Assembly: GCA_963793675.1 (NCBI GenBank)
Contig: CAWCBA010000010.1
Location: forward strand, 496,001-560,000
DNA: 64,000 nucleotides
Direction: 5' to 3'
DNA from: RPQJ01 sp963793675
GTDB taxonomy: Bacteria > Pseudomonadota > Gammaproteobacteria > Steroidobacterales > Steroidobacteraceae
Of the stretch, positions 52,999 to 62,294 are shown one piece after another (the stretch's first letter is position 1; every line of letters starts with the position of its first letter). The translations under genes and the position numbers were made by a program. The notes beneath the pieces are model-generated. The model was not told the origin of the DNA. It did no database searches and worked only from the letters and a program-made list of their open reading frames with translations.

Positions 52999-55072
52999 AT
53001 GAAATCAGTGCAATGGAATTTCCTGGAGGTGGCAGCGGTGGCCTTGCTGGTCGCCGGCTGCGGCGGCGGGGGTGCGACCGGCGACGGCGCGGCCTCGAAC
53101 CCGCCGCCTGCGAGCGGCACGACCACGACCACGTTCGTCACGGGCGCGATTGCCGGCTTCGGCAGCGTCATCGTCAATGGCGTGCATTACGAGACGGACT
53201 CGGCGCAGGTCAGCATCGAGGACAAGCCGGCTACGGCGGGCGAGCTGCGAGTCGGTGAGGTCATTCACCTTACCGCAGAGGTCGATGCGCAGGGTGTCGC
53301 CCGGGCGAAGTCGATCACGCAGGATCACCTGATCCAGGGTGCCGTGCAGGCAGTCGACACGTTGTCTGGCACGCTCACGATCGCCGGACAGGTGATCACC
53401 GTCGACAACGAGACGATGTTCGACGATTCGATCCCGACGCGAACGCTGGCGGGAATCGTCGTCGGCGACGTGATCGAGGTGCACGGCTTCGCAGCCGCCG
53501 GCGGTCCGGCGCGCGCGACGCGCATCGAAAAAGCCGGTGCGGGTGCGACCGAGGTCGAGGTGACCGGCATGGTCACGAACCTCGACACTGCGTTGAAGCG
53601 CTTCAATGTCGGGACGCTGGTCGTCGATTATGCGACGGCGACGCTCGAAGACTTCGGTTCGACCGGCATCGAGTCGGGTGTCATGGTCGAGGTCAAGGGC
53701 ACGTCATTCCTCGCGGACGGCGCACTGCATGCGACAAAGGTCCAGCGCGAAGGCCATGGTTTCGATGGTCACAGCGGCGCCGGCAGCGAAGTCGAAGGTC
53801 TCGTGACGCGCTTCGTCTCCGCGACGGACTTCGACGTCGACGGCCAGAAGGTGTCGACCAACGCGTCGACGGCCTTCGTCAACGGCACGGCGGACGACCT
53901 CAAGCTCGACGTCAAGGTGGAAGTCGAGGGCAAGCTCGATTCGACCGACACGCTCGTTGCCACCAGGGTCATGTTCAAGCGGCAGTCGTCATTGAAACTC
54001 GCGGGCATGGTCGACAGCGTCGACACGGCGGCCGGCACGTTCCGCGCGTTGGGCGTCACCGTCATGGTTTCGAACACGACGTTCAAGGAAGACCACCAGG
54101 GCGACGATCACTTCTTCAGCCTCGGCGACCTGCGCGTCGGCGACTGGGTGAAAGTCGGCGGCTATGCCGACCCGGCGGGCACTGGCCAGCTGATCGCGAC
54201 ACGGTTCGAACGTGACGACTCCGAGGACCAGGTCGAATTGCGCGGTCCGGCGAGCGACATTGCGACGACGAGCCTCAAGGTGTTCGGCGTCAGCGTCGAA
54301 TTGCTGCCGGGCACGAGATACGAGGACGGAAACGTCTCCATCAGCGCCAGCGAGTTCCTCGCGCGCGCGGGCGGCCAGGTGGTGGACGTCGAGGGCAGCT
54401 GGAACGGCACCTCGCTGCTGGCCGACAAGGTTGAGATCAAGCACGAAGGCGGCAGCGCAGTCACTCCGCCGGTCACGCCCGGTCGCCCCGGTTACGCCGC
54501 CGGTCACACCGCCGGTCACGCCGCCGGTGACGCCGCCGGTCACTCCGCCGGTCACGCCGCCGAGCGGCGGCAACCAGCCGCCGGTCGCCAATGCGGGCAC
54601 GCCGCGCACCGTCACGACAGGTACCACGGTGGCGCTGAACGGCACCGGCAGCAGCGATCCGGAAGGTGCGGCACTCTCGTATGCGTGGGTACTGAAGGTT
54701 CCGGGTGGCAGCAGCGCGAGCTTGTCGAGCGCCACCAGCAGCCAGCCGAGCTTCGTGGCCGACGTCGCCGGCTCCTACACCGCGACGTTGACGGTGAGCG
54801 ACGGTGCGCTCACGTCATCGGCCAGCGTGGTGATCACGGCCCAGGCGCCGACACCGCCTCCGCCGCCGACCATCGACGGCGCGGCGCTTTACACGGCCAA
54901 GTGCCAGACCTGTCACGGTGCGATCAAGCCGATCTTCAGCCGCAATGCGCGTGATGCAACGAAGATCCAGACTGCGATCAACAACAACCGCGGCGGCATG
55001 GGATCGCTCAAGTCACTGACGACGGCAGAGGTGCAGGCGATTGCAGCCGCGATCACGGCGGCCAATCCGTAA
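52999..55072 (+). CDS. DUF5666-PKD-cytochrome c fusion lipoprotein, frameshifted
   Basis: Lipoprotein (lipobox VAGCGG near residue 21) with DUF5666 domains paralogous to the upstream gene (GAIAGFGSVIVNGVHYETD, EVEGLVTRFVSATDFDVDG) over about 470 residues. A Thr-Pro-Pro-Val repeat linker follows, then an Ig/PKD-like domain (NQPPVANAGTPRTVTTGTTV), and a C-terminal cytochrome c-type motif, AKCQTCHGAIKP. The frame changes near 54485, inside the 12-base repeats of the linker. One indel joins the halves into about 690 residues. ATG 52999 has GAGGTGTGAG upstream. The heme motif suggests surface electron transfer or a redox sensor. Confidence 0.8.
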
Positions 55073-55130
55073 CTCGCCAATTCGAAACAGGATCGACTGA
55101 CAGAACCCCGGACCTCTCGGTCCACCCCTT

Positions 55131-55165
55131 GGGCGGGATGGCGCAAGCCTCCCGCCCTATTTTTT
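55131..55165 (+). terminator. Rho-independent terminator after the DUF5666-cytochrome gene
   Basis: GGGCGGGA (55131-55138) pairs with TCCCGCCC (55150-55157) around an 11-base loop, followed by TA and six T. It overlaps the 3' end of the convergent substrate-binding-protein gene. Confidence 0.85.
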
Positions 55166-56697
55166 GGGTTCGCGCAGCCGCAGGTAGCGAGAGGGCAGGT
55201 GACCCAGCGGGTTCGCCGCGACGCCTGTCGATGAAGGGTTTCACCAGGCGTTTTGAAACCCGGTGGAAGACTCGGAATGACGACGGCGTCCTGCAGCAGG
55301 CTCCGTTCCGCGCTGGCGAGAATCGCCGCACGCTGGCCCGCGTTGGCGGCAACGCCCGCCTTCAAGATCAGCGCGTCGTAGGCCGGATTCGAATAGCCCG
55401 CCACGTTCTGCGCATGGCCCGACGTGAAGAGCGCGAGGAATGCTTCCGGGTCGACGAAGTCGGCAGACCAGCCGAAGCGAATCAGGTCGCATTCGCCGGG
55501 CAGCTCGCGCATTGCGAGATACGCTTTCCATTCCATCTCGACGATCGCGACATCCACGCCGAGCGTGTGACGCCACTGGTCGACCAGGGCCACCGCAGTA
55601 CGGCGGTGATTGGCGCTCGCGTCCGTGCACAGTGTCAGCCGCGCCGGCGTGGCCCCGCGTTTCATGGCTGCGGCCCAGAGGTCGCGGGCCCGGCGTGCGA
55701 GTTCGTCCTTGGGCATTTGAGCCCAGGCGAACCGGGTCGGTGAATAGCCGGGAATCCCCGGAGGGACCCAGCTCAGGGCCGGATTCTCGCCGGCGCCCGT
55801 GATTCGATCGGTGATCTGCTGCCGATCGATCGACATTGCGAGCGCTACGCGCGAGTCGAGATCCGGCAGGCGGCGCAGATTGGGCACGTACGCATACGTG
55901 CTGAGGTACGGCGCAATGTGCAGTTCGCCCGGCAGGTGCTGCCGCAGCCAATCGATCCGGGAGTTGGGTACCTCGCTGGTCAGGTCGAGGTCGCCGGCGC
56001 GGTACAGGTTCAACTCGGTATTGAGATCGTCCAGCGTCAGGTAGGTCACGCGTTCGATCGCCACCGACCCCGCGGAGTGATAGTGAGGGTTGCGTTCGAG
56101 TTCGATCTTTCCGTCGGGATGACGTGCGAGCAGCCGGTAAGGGCCGTTGCCGACGACCGACTGGCCGGCGGCATCCGCTACTGGGTATTGCGGCGCGGCA
56201 ACCGGTAGCGCCAGCACCGCAGGAAGGTAGGGTACGGCGCGGGCCACCTCGAGGACCACGGTCCGCGCATCGGGTGCGCGGGCAGACGTGATCTCGTGCA
56301 ACAGCGCGGAATAGGGTGCCTGCGAGTCCGCGGCTCTCGCCGCATCGAGGCCGGCGACGAACTGGGCAGCGGTCAGCGGAGTGCCGTCGGACCAGCGCAG
56401 GTCCGGTCGCAGGCGAAAGGTCCAGGTCCGGCCGTCCCCCGAGACCGTCCAGGCTTCCGCTGCACCGGGGACGATGCTGCCGTCGGCCGCCTCCGTCGTC
56501 AGGCCCTCGTAGAGTTCCTGTGACAGCGCGAGTGCCGGGTTGTCCTCGGCGAGGTGTGGGTCCAGCGTTGCCGGTTCCCCTCCCAGGGCCCGGTTAAGGG
56601 TCACGGTTGCTGCCGACGACCTGCCCGACCGTGGTGAACCCTGATCGGATCCGCAGGCAGCGACCGCCAGCGACAGCAGTACTGCGACGCAGCGCAT
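55157..56697 (-). CDS. Oligopeptide ABC transporter substrate-binding lipoprotein, two frameshifts
   Basis: Family 5 extracellular solute-binding protein (OppA type). ATG 56697 gives MRCVAVLLSLAVAACGSD with a clear lipobox. The mature domain has GGEPATLDPHLAEDN, LYEGLTTEAADG, WTFRLRPDLRWSDGTPL and NVAGYSNPAYDALI. Near 55275 the frame changes after DAVVIP to FHRVSKRLVKPFID. Near 55215 it changes again to GVAANPLGHLPSRYLRLREPKK, ending at TAG 55159-55157. About 513 residues when joined. No permease or ATPase gene lies next to it. Confidence 0.85.
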
Positions 56698-56872
56698 GGA
56701 GGCTGTCAACTCTATTCCCGTCCGCATGGATGCGAAGCCCGCGGCATATGGTCGCCGCAAATCAGGCGCATGACAAAAGGGGCTGTGGGCAAGGTCCGAC
56801 CCGCGTTTTGACAGAACCCGGCGGGCCGGGCGACTATCTTGGCCGCTGTGCGTCCGGAGCGCGACGAGACGA

Positions 56873-59098
56873 ATGGATTCCGAGTTCAAGTACCGCGCCT
56901 TCATCAGCTACAGCCACAGCGACGAGCAGTGGGCCAAGTGGCTGCACAAGTCGCTCGAGACGTACTCCGTGCCGAAGCACCTCGTCGGCACCGAGACCCC
57001 GTTTGGCCCCGTGCCCGAGCGGTTCGCGCCGGTGTTCCGCGATCGCGACGAGCTCGCGACGGCGACCAATCTGGGCGAGACCCTGACGCGAGCGCTGGAG
57101 CAGTCGGCGTTCCAGGTGGTCATCTGCTCACCGGCCGCCGCGAAGTCGCGCTGGGTGAACGAGGAAATCCTCGCGTTCAAGCGCCTGGGTCGCGAGCACC
57201 GGATCTTCTGCCTGATCGTTTCCGGCGAGCCGGGCGCCTCCGCGTCGGCGGCCACCGCGGACCAGGAGTGCTTCCCCAACGCGCTGATCTACAAGATGGG
57301 GGAGGACGGGCAGCTCACCGACATCCGCGGCGAGCCGATCGCCGCCGACGCCCGGCCGCAAAAGGACAGCAAGCAGGACGTCCGGCTGAAGCTGATCGCC
57401 GGGATGCTCGGCGTCGGCCTCGACGAGTTGAAGCAGCGTGAGGCGCAGCGACGGCATCGACGCATGATGGTGCTGGTCACGGCCTCGATCGCTGGCATGA
57501 CGATCACCTCCGGTCTGGCAGCGGCCGCATGGCTCGCCCGCAACCAGGCCGAGCGCGAGCGTGTGCGCGCGGAGTCCGAGGCGGAAACCGCCCGGCAGAC
57601 CACGAACTTTCTGGTCGGCCTGTTCGCCGTCTCCGACCCGAACGAGGCGCGCGGCAACACCATTACCGCGCGCGAGATCCTCGACAAGGGCGCGCAGAGA
57701 ATCAAGACGGAACTGGCCACGCAGCCTGCGATCCAGGCCACGCTGATGGAGACCATGGGCACGGTCTACACCAGCCTGGCGCTTTATCCTTCGGCCGCGT
57801 CCCTGCTCGACAGCGCGCTGCAGAAGCGCCTCGAACTCTATGGCGCGGACAGCCTCGAAGCGGCGCAATCGGCCGAGAAGCTCGGCGGCGTGCTCACGCT
57901 GACGGCGGAGTACGACAAAGCCGAGGTGATGTATCGCAAGGCACTGGACCTGCGACAGAAACTGCTCGGACCCGAGCACGTCGACATCGCGCGCAGCCAG
58001 TACCAGCTGGCCGATCTGCTCTTCCGCAAGGGCGATTACGACGCCGCCGAGCCCTTGTTTCGCGACGCGCTGTCGATGCGGCGCAAGTTGCTCGGCGGCA
58101 ACAATGTCGAGGTGGCCAAGAGCCTCGAGGGCCTGGCGATGAACCTCTACAACCAGGGCAAGTACGACGAAGCCCTGCCCGCGATGCGCCTTGCCGTTGC
58201 AATGCAGAGACAACTGCACAAGGAGCCGCACACGGACCTGGCCGAGGCGCTGAGCAATCTTGGCGTGGTGCTGGGCGACGTGGGCGAGTACGCGGAGTCC
58301 GAGAAGCTGTACCGGGAAGCGTTGCAGATGAAACGCGTCCTGCTCGGCGACACGCACCCGGAAATTGCTTTGGGCCTGAACAACATCGCGTATGCACTGA
58401 CGGACCAGAAAAAATACGACGCAGCGGCGTCGATGTACCGCCAGGCCATCGCCATGCAGCACAAGCTGCTGGGCGACGATCACCCCGACATAGCGGCGGC
58501 GCTGAACAACCTGGCATTCGTGCTGCACGACAAGGGCGATGTCGAGGGTGCCCGCAGGATGCTGCAGCAATCTCTCGATATGTACCGTCGCACGGTCGGG
58601 CCCGAGCATCCGTCGATTGCCCGCGGCATGGGCAACCAGGCGATGTGGCAGATGGAAGCCGGCGACTACGCGTCGGCCGAGCCACTGCTGCGCGAGGCGC
58701 TGGCGATGCGCAGAAAATTGCTCGGCAACGAGCACACGGACGTCGCCGGCACGCTGACGCTGCTGGCCAGCCTGCTGGTCGACACCGGGCGTTTCGAGGA
58801 GGCGCGGACAGCGGCCGCGGAAGCCCGGGCGATTTGCCTGCCGGCACTGGGAGCGAGCCACTGGCGCACGGCGGCCGCAACGAGCACCGAAGGGGCCGCC
58901 CTGGTGGGCCTCGGGCAGACCGCACAGGGCGCCAAGCTGATGATCGAGGGACTGGCGGCGCTGCGCGCCGATGCCGGTGCGCTGCCTTTTTTCGTCGACA
59001 ACGCGAACCGCTGGGCGGCGGCGTACGACCGCAAGCGGAGCGGCGTGGAGGACGCGCCGAAGCAGACTGCCATGTTGCAGGATCACAACGAACGTTGA
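56873..59098 (+). CDS. TIR domain-TM-tetratricopeptide repeat protein
   Basis: A 741-residue protein, unbroken. Residues ~5-150 form a TIR domain (YRAFISYSHSDEQWAKWL; putative catalytic Glu in SRWVNEEIL), the fold that in bacteria can cleave NAD or make signal nucleotides. A positively charged stretch and one transmembrane helix (MMVLVTASIAGMTITSGLAAAAWLA) lie near residues 200-225. About nine kinesin-light-chain-like TPRs of 42 residues follow (YDKAEVMYRKALDLRQKLLG, HPDIAAALNNLAFVLHDKG). Topology would put TIR inside and the TPRs in the periplasm. No obvious partner effector is adjacent. Signalling or defence role is inferred. Confidence 0.9.
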   Translation: MDSEFKYRAFISYSHSDEQWAKWLHKSLETYSVPKHLVGTETPFGPVPERFAPVFRDRDELATATNLGETLTRALEQSAFQVVICSPAAAKSRWVNEEILAFKRLGREHRIFCLIVSGEPGASASAATADQECFPNALIYKMGEDGQLTDIRGEPIAADARPQKDSKQDVRLKLIAGMLGVGLDELKQREAQRRHRRMMVLVTASIAGMTITSGLAAAAWLARNQAERERVRAESEAETARQTTNFLVGLFAVSDPNEARGNTITAREILDKGAQRIKTELATQPAIQATLMETMGTVYTSLALYPSAASLLDSALQKRLELYGADSLEAAQSAEKLGGVLTLTAEYDKAEVMYRKALDLRQKLLGPEHVDIARSQYQLADLLFRKGDYDAAEPLFRDALSMRRKLLGGNNVEVAKSLEGLAMNLYNQGKYDEALPAMRLAVAMQRQLHKEPHTDLAEALSNLGVVLGDVGEYAESEKLYREALQMKRVLLGDTHPEIALGLNNIAYALTDQKKYDAAASMYRQAIAMQHKLLGDDHPDIAAALNNLAFVLHDKGDVEGARRMLQQSLDMYRRTVGPEHPSIARGMGNQAMWQMEAGDYASAEPLLREALAMRRKLLGNEHTDVAGTLTLLASLLVDTGRFEEARTAAAEARAICLPALGASHWRTAAATSTEGAALVGLGQTAQGAKLMIEGLAALRADAGALPFFVDNANRWAAAYDRKRSGVEDAPKQTAMLQDHNER

Positions 59099-59361
59099 GA
59101 ATCGGTCGCCGGCGTTCGGGCACTTTTCGCCTGGCCGGGGTGGGGCTCGACTCCCACGATTGACATAATCTGTGCGCGTTGATAGCGACCACTTTCGCGA
59201 ATAATTTGTGATACGGTTCGCACATTCGAAGCATCGGTTTCGGTCTTCGGGTAGAAAGCGCCGCCTTCAAGTTGAGCCGACGGGGCGTTTTGTGACTCGC
59301 CGAAAGCAAAAAAAATACCGCAACGGTCACTGGCCTTGCGCGCACGTAAGGAGTGAAGAAA

Positions 59362-60916
59362 GTGGACAAGAGAATCGGTCTATTTGCCGGTCTGACGGCG
59401 TTGTTGGCGATGGGGTCGGCGCGGAGCCGCTTGCCCCGGAGTCCGGCAATGGTGACATCGGAAATCAATCGACGACACCGGACACGTTTTCGAAGTCTAC
59501 AAGGCCAACGGAATTTCCTGGGCGAGGCGCAGGATTGCGCCGAGCCAAGCCGACACCGTCGGGCGGCCGCCTAACGGGCCACCTCGCGACCATCACCTCG
59601 TCCAGCGAGAACAAGTGGGTCGATACGATTGCTGATCCGCGCTGCATGCGCCACTGTCCGGTGACTTGCGCAAAGCCAGGTCTGGGTGGGTGGATACCAG
59701 GATACCGGGCTCGCCGGAACCGGCGGCGGCTGGCGCTGGGAAAATAACGAAGGGCCATTTTCCGGCTCACAACCTGGCAACGGTCGACTACACCAATTCG
59801 ACGTGCCGACGAGTCGAGCCGAACAATATCGGCGGCAGCGAGAACTATCTGACGCATCGGCCGGTACCCCGACACATCTCTACGGCTGGAACGACGAAGG
59901 CGCCGCTCTCGACTCGATCGGTGGCTTCATCGTCGAGTACGACGTCCCGCGTACGGCCGACATGCACTCCGGATCTACGGATCCACACAGACTGCCAGAC
60001 CATCGACGGCCAGACGCTGGTCTTCCCGACGGGATCGTTCACGGGCGGAGACACGATCAAGTTCACGGCCTACGAATTCACGGATCCGCGCGTCGTCAAC
60101 GGCAAGTGCACGACGCGGGGGCCACTGACGCTGTTCACCGATCCTGTCGCATTCGGGTCCGATGCGCCAGTTGAGGATTCCGGCGTACCTGTGCGGTTCG
60201 CCCAAGTTCGTCGTCGTCACGGTGAACTCGAGCCAGCTCAATATCTTGAAGGGCACCGTGTTCGTCGAGAACCAGACGACCGAGAAGATACTGCCCAGCA
60301 ACCTGTACAGGTGCTTTGATCCGATCCTCGGCAGCAGCAGACTTCGGATCCGCGTTACTACGCGGATCCGCAGTACCAGGACGTGGTCGTGTGGCAGACC
60401 ACGGATCCCAGCCAAGATGGCCGAAAACAATACGCGTGGCGGATCGATCCGACTACGTTGGCGCGGCGACCGAAGCCACCAACGGTTGCGGCAGTACCGC
60501 CGCGAAGGTCCGGGGTGCGTCCTACTTCGTGGTCGGCATGCACATCGACTTCGGAACTGGATTCGACTATGCGACCAATCCGGCGAGCGAACTACCAGCA
60601 GTTCGTCGAGTTGACCCAGTACAAGCTCTCGCTGCTGCAGGCAGTCCGTGGACGACCGCAAGATCGGCCGGCTCAGTGAGGAATCCAGACGGGCAGGCCA
60701 TGGCCTCGCAGGTGAAGAACGCGATCGACAAGCTCACCGCGAACGATCCGGCAGGCGCGCTCAAGTCGATGCAGCAGTTCGTGAGAAGGTGAATTCGTCG
60801 ACGTACTCTTTCCCTCGAACGTGACGTTCAACTACAACGGCGATCACCTGATGCGCGGCGAAAACATTGTGTTCATGCTGCGGGTCAAGGTCGTTCCCTA
60901 CAAGCCAGTACCTTAA
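59362..60916 (+). pseudogene. Secreted C-type-lectin-like protein, many frameshifts
   Basis: A Shine-Dalgarno AAGGAG (59348-59353) precedes GTG 59362 and a signal peptide (DKRIGLFAGLTALLAMGSA). Pieces in all three frames then align as one chain: GHLATITSSSENKWVDTIAD, WVGGYQDTGLAGTGGGWRWEN, EPNNIGGSENYL, GWNDEGAALDSIGGFIVEYD (the C-type lectin pattern). Then FTGGDTIKFTAYEFTDPRVV, LNILKGTVFVENQTTEKILP, VVGMHIDFGTGFDYATNPAS, and YQQFVELTQYKLSLLQAV, ending MRGENIVFMLRVKVVPYKP at 60916. Roughly ten indels are needed. It is either a decaying gene or a badly resolved stretch. A good terminator follows. Confidence 0.7.
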
Positions 60917-60926
60917 ACTGGCGTCG

Positions 60927-60965
60927 GACAAAGCCCGTGGCTCGCAGCACGGGCTTTGTCTTTCT
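60927..60965 (+). terminator. Rho-independent terminator after the lectin-like gene
   Basis: GACAAAGCCCGTG (60927-60939) and CACGGGCTTTGTC (60948-60960) form a perfect 13-bp stem with an 8-base loop, followed by TTTCT. On the opposite strand the run after the stem is not T-rich, so it works for the plus-strand gene. Confidence 0.85.
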
Positions 60966-60974
60966 GAAGGCCCG

Positions 60975-61003
60975 GTACGCTGGGGCCGCTGACCCCAGCG
61001 TAC
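60975..61003 (+). other. Hairpin immediately before the NRAMP-like gene
   Basis: GTACGCTGGGG and CCCCAGCGTAC pair perfectly over 11 bases with the 7-base loop CCGCTGA. It ends about 20 bases before the first residues that match the NRAMP family, so it lies in the leader or at the start region. There is no following T-run. It could be an operator or attenuator. Confidence 0.5.
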
Positions 61004-61060
61004 TGGCGCATAGGTGACGGCGGACGGTTCGACAAGCGCCTGTACGGCGCCCTGTTCCTG

Positions 61061-62207
61061 ATGGCCACCAGCGCCATCGGTCCCGGTTTCATCACCCAGA
61101 CCACGCAGTTCACCGCCCAGCTCGGCGCGGCCTTCGCCTTTGCGATCCTGGTCTCGATCTTCATCGACGTCGCGCTGCAGCTGAACGTCTGGCGCGTGAT
61201 CGGCGTGTCCGGATTACGCGCGCAGGAACTCGGCAACCGTGTCGCGCCGGGTCTCGGGCACGTGCTCACGTTCTTCGTGGTGCTCGGCGGCTTCGTCTTC
61301 AACGTCGGCAACGTGGCGGGCGCCGGGCTCGGGCTCGACGCACTGCTGGGGCTCGACCCCAAGTGGGGCGGGGCGGCATCCGCGCTGATCGCGATTGCCA
61401 TCTTTCTGTCGCGCCGGGCCGGCGTCGCGATGGACCGGATCGTCGTCGTGCTTGGCTTGGTCATGATCGCGCTGACGACGTACGTCGCCTTCGTCTCACG
61501 AGCCGCCGGTCGGCGCCGCGCTGCGCAATGCGGTGCTGCCCGAGCGGATCGACCTGCTCTCGATCACGACGCTGGTCGGCGGCACGGTGGGTGGCTACAT
61601 CACCTATGCCGGCGCGCACCGACTGCTCGACGCCGGCGTGCAGGGTCCGGACCGCGTGGCGGAGATTTCCCGCGCTTCCGTGGTCGGCGTGCTGGTGACC
61701 GGCCTGATGCGTGTGCTGCTGTTCCTGGCCGTGCTCGGGGTCGTTGCGGCGGGCGTGCGGCTGGATCCGTCCAATCCGGCCGCCTCGGCGTTTGCAGCGG
61801 CGGCTGGCAGTGCCGGCAGGCGCGTGTTCGGCCTGATCCTGTGGGCCGCCGCGATCACTTCGGTCATCGGTGCGTCCTACACGTCGGTGTCGTTCCTGGT
61901 CGGCGCCTCGGAGCGCCTTGCGCGACGCCGGAACCTGCTGGTGGTGACGTTCGTCGGCCTGTCGGCGACGGTGTACCTGACGGCGGGCGCGGCGCCCGTG
62001 CCATTGCTGGTGTTTGCAGGCGCCTTCAATGGCCTGATCCTGCCGATCGGCATTGCCGTCCTGTTGTGGGTGGCGGCCCGGCGACCCGATCTGCTGGGCG
62101 GCTACGCCTATCCGCGCCACCTGGCGGCGCTGGGTCTGGTGGCGTGGCTGGTCACCCTCTACCTGGGCTGGGAGTCGCTTGGCAGGCTGGCGACGCTGTT
62201 CCGTTAA
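61061..62207 (+). CDS. NRAMP-like divalent metal transporter, frameshifted
   Basis: Proton-coupled transporter related to Mn/Fe NRAMP proteins, about 11 helices. SAIGPGFITQTTQFTAQLGAAF near the N-terminus and FVVLGGFVFNVGNVAGAGLGL read in one frame to about 61500. GGTVGGYITYAGAHRLLDAG through AGAFNGLILPIGIAVLLWVA reads in another to 62207. Family-like sequence (GRFDKRLYGALFL) extends about 13 codons before Met 61061 without an in-frame start, so a second indel near 61015 is likely. The canonical DPGN metal motif appears as SAIGPGF, so the substrate may differ from Mn. Confidence 0.8.
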
Positions 62208-62294
62208 CACCGGCAGCAGGCAGCCCGTCCGCGGGACCCCGACGATCACACCAATCGACGCACCCGATGCGACGGATGGGTATCATCCCCGCGC

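Noticed and set aside
57128..59086. 652-residue minus-strand frame opposite the TIR-TPR gene
   Set aside because: Antisense shadow; its apparent repeats mirror the TPR repeats on the coding strand.
59160..59200. TTGACA near 59160 as a promoter for the lectin-like gene
   Set aside because: At 17 bases spacing the downstream hexamer is TAGCGA, a poor -10, and the start codon is some 180 bases away. Not strong enough to list.
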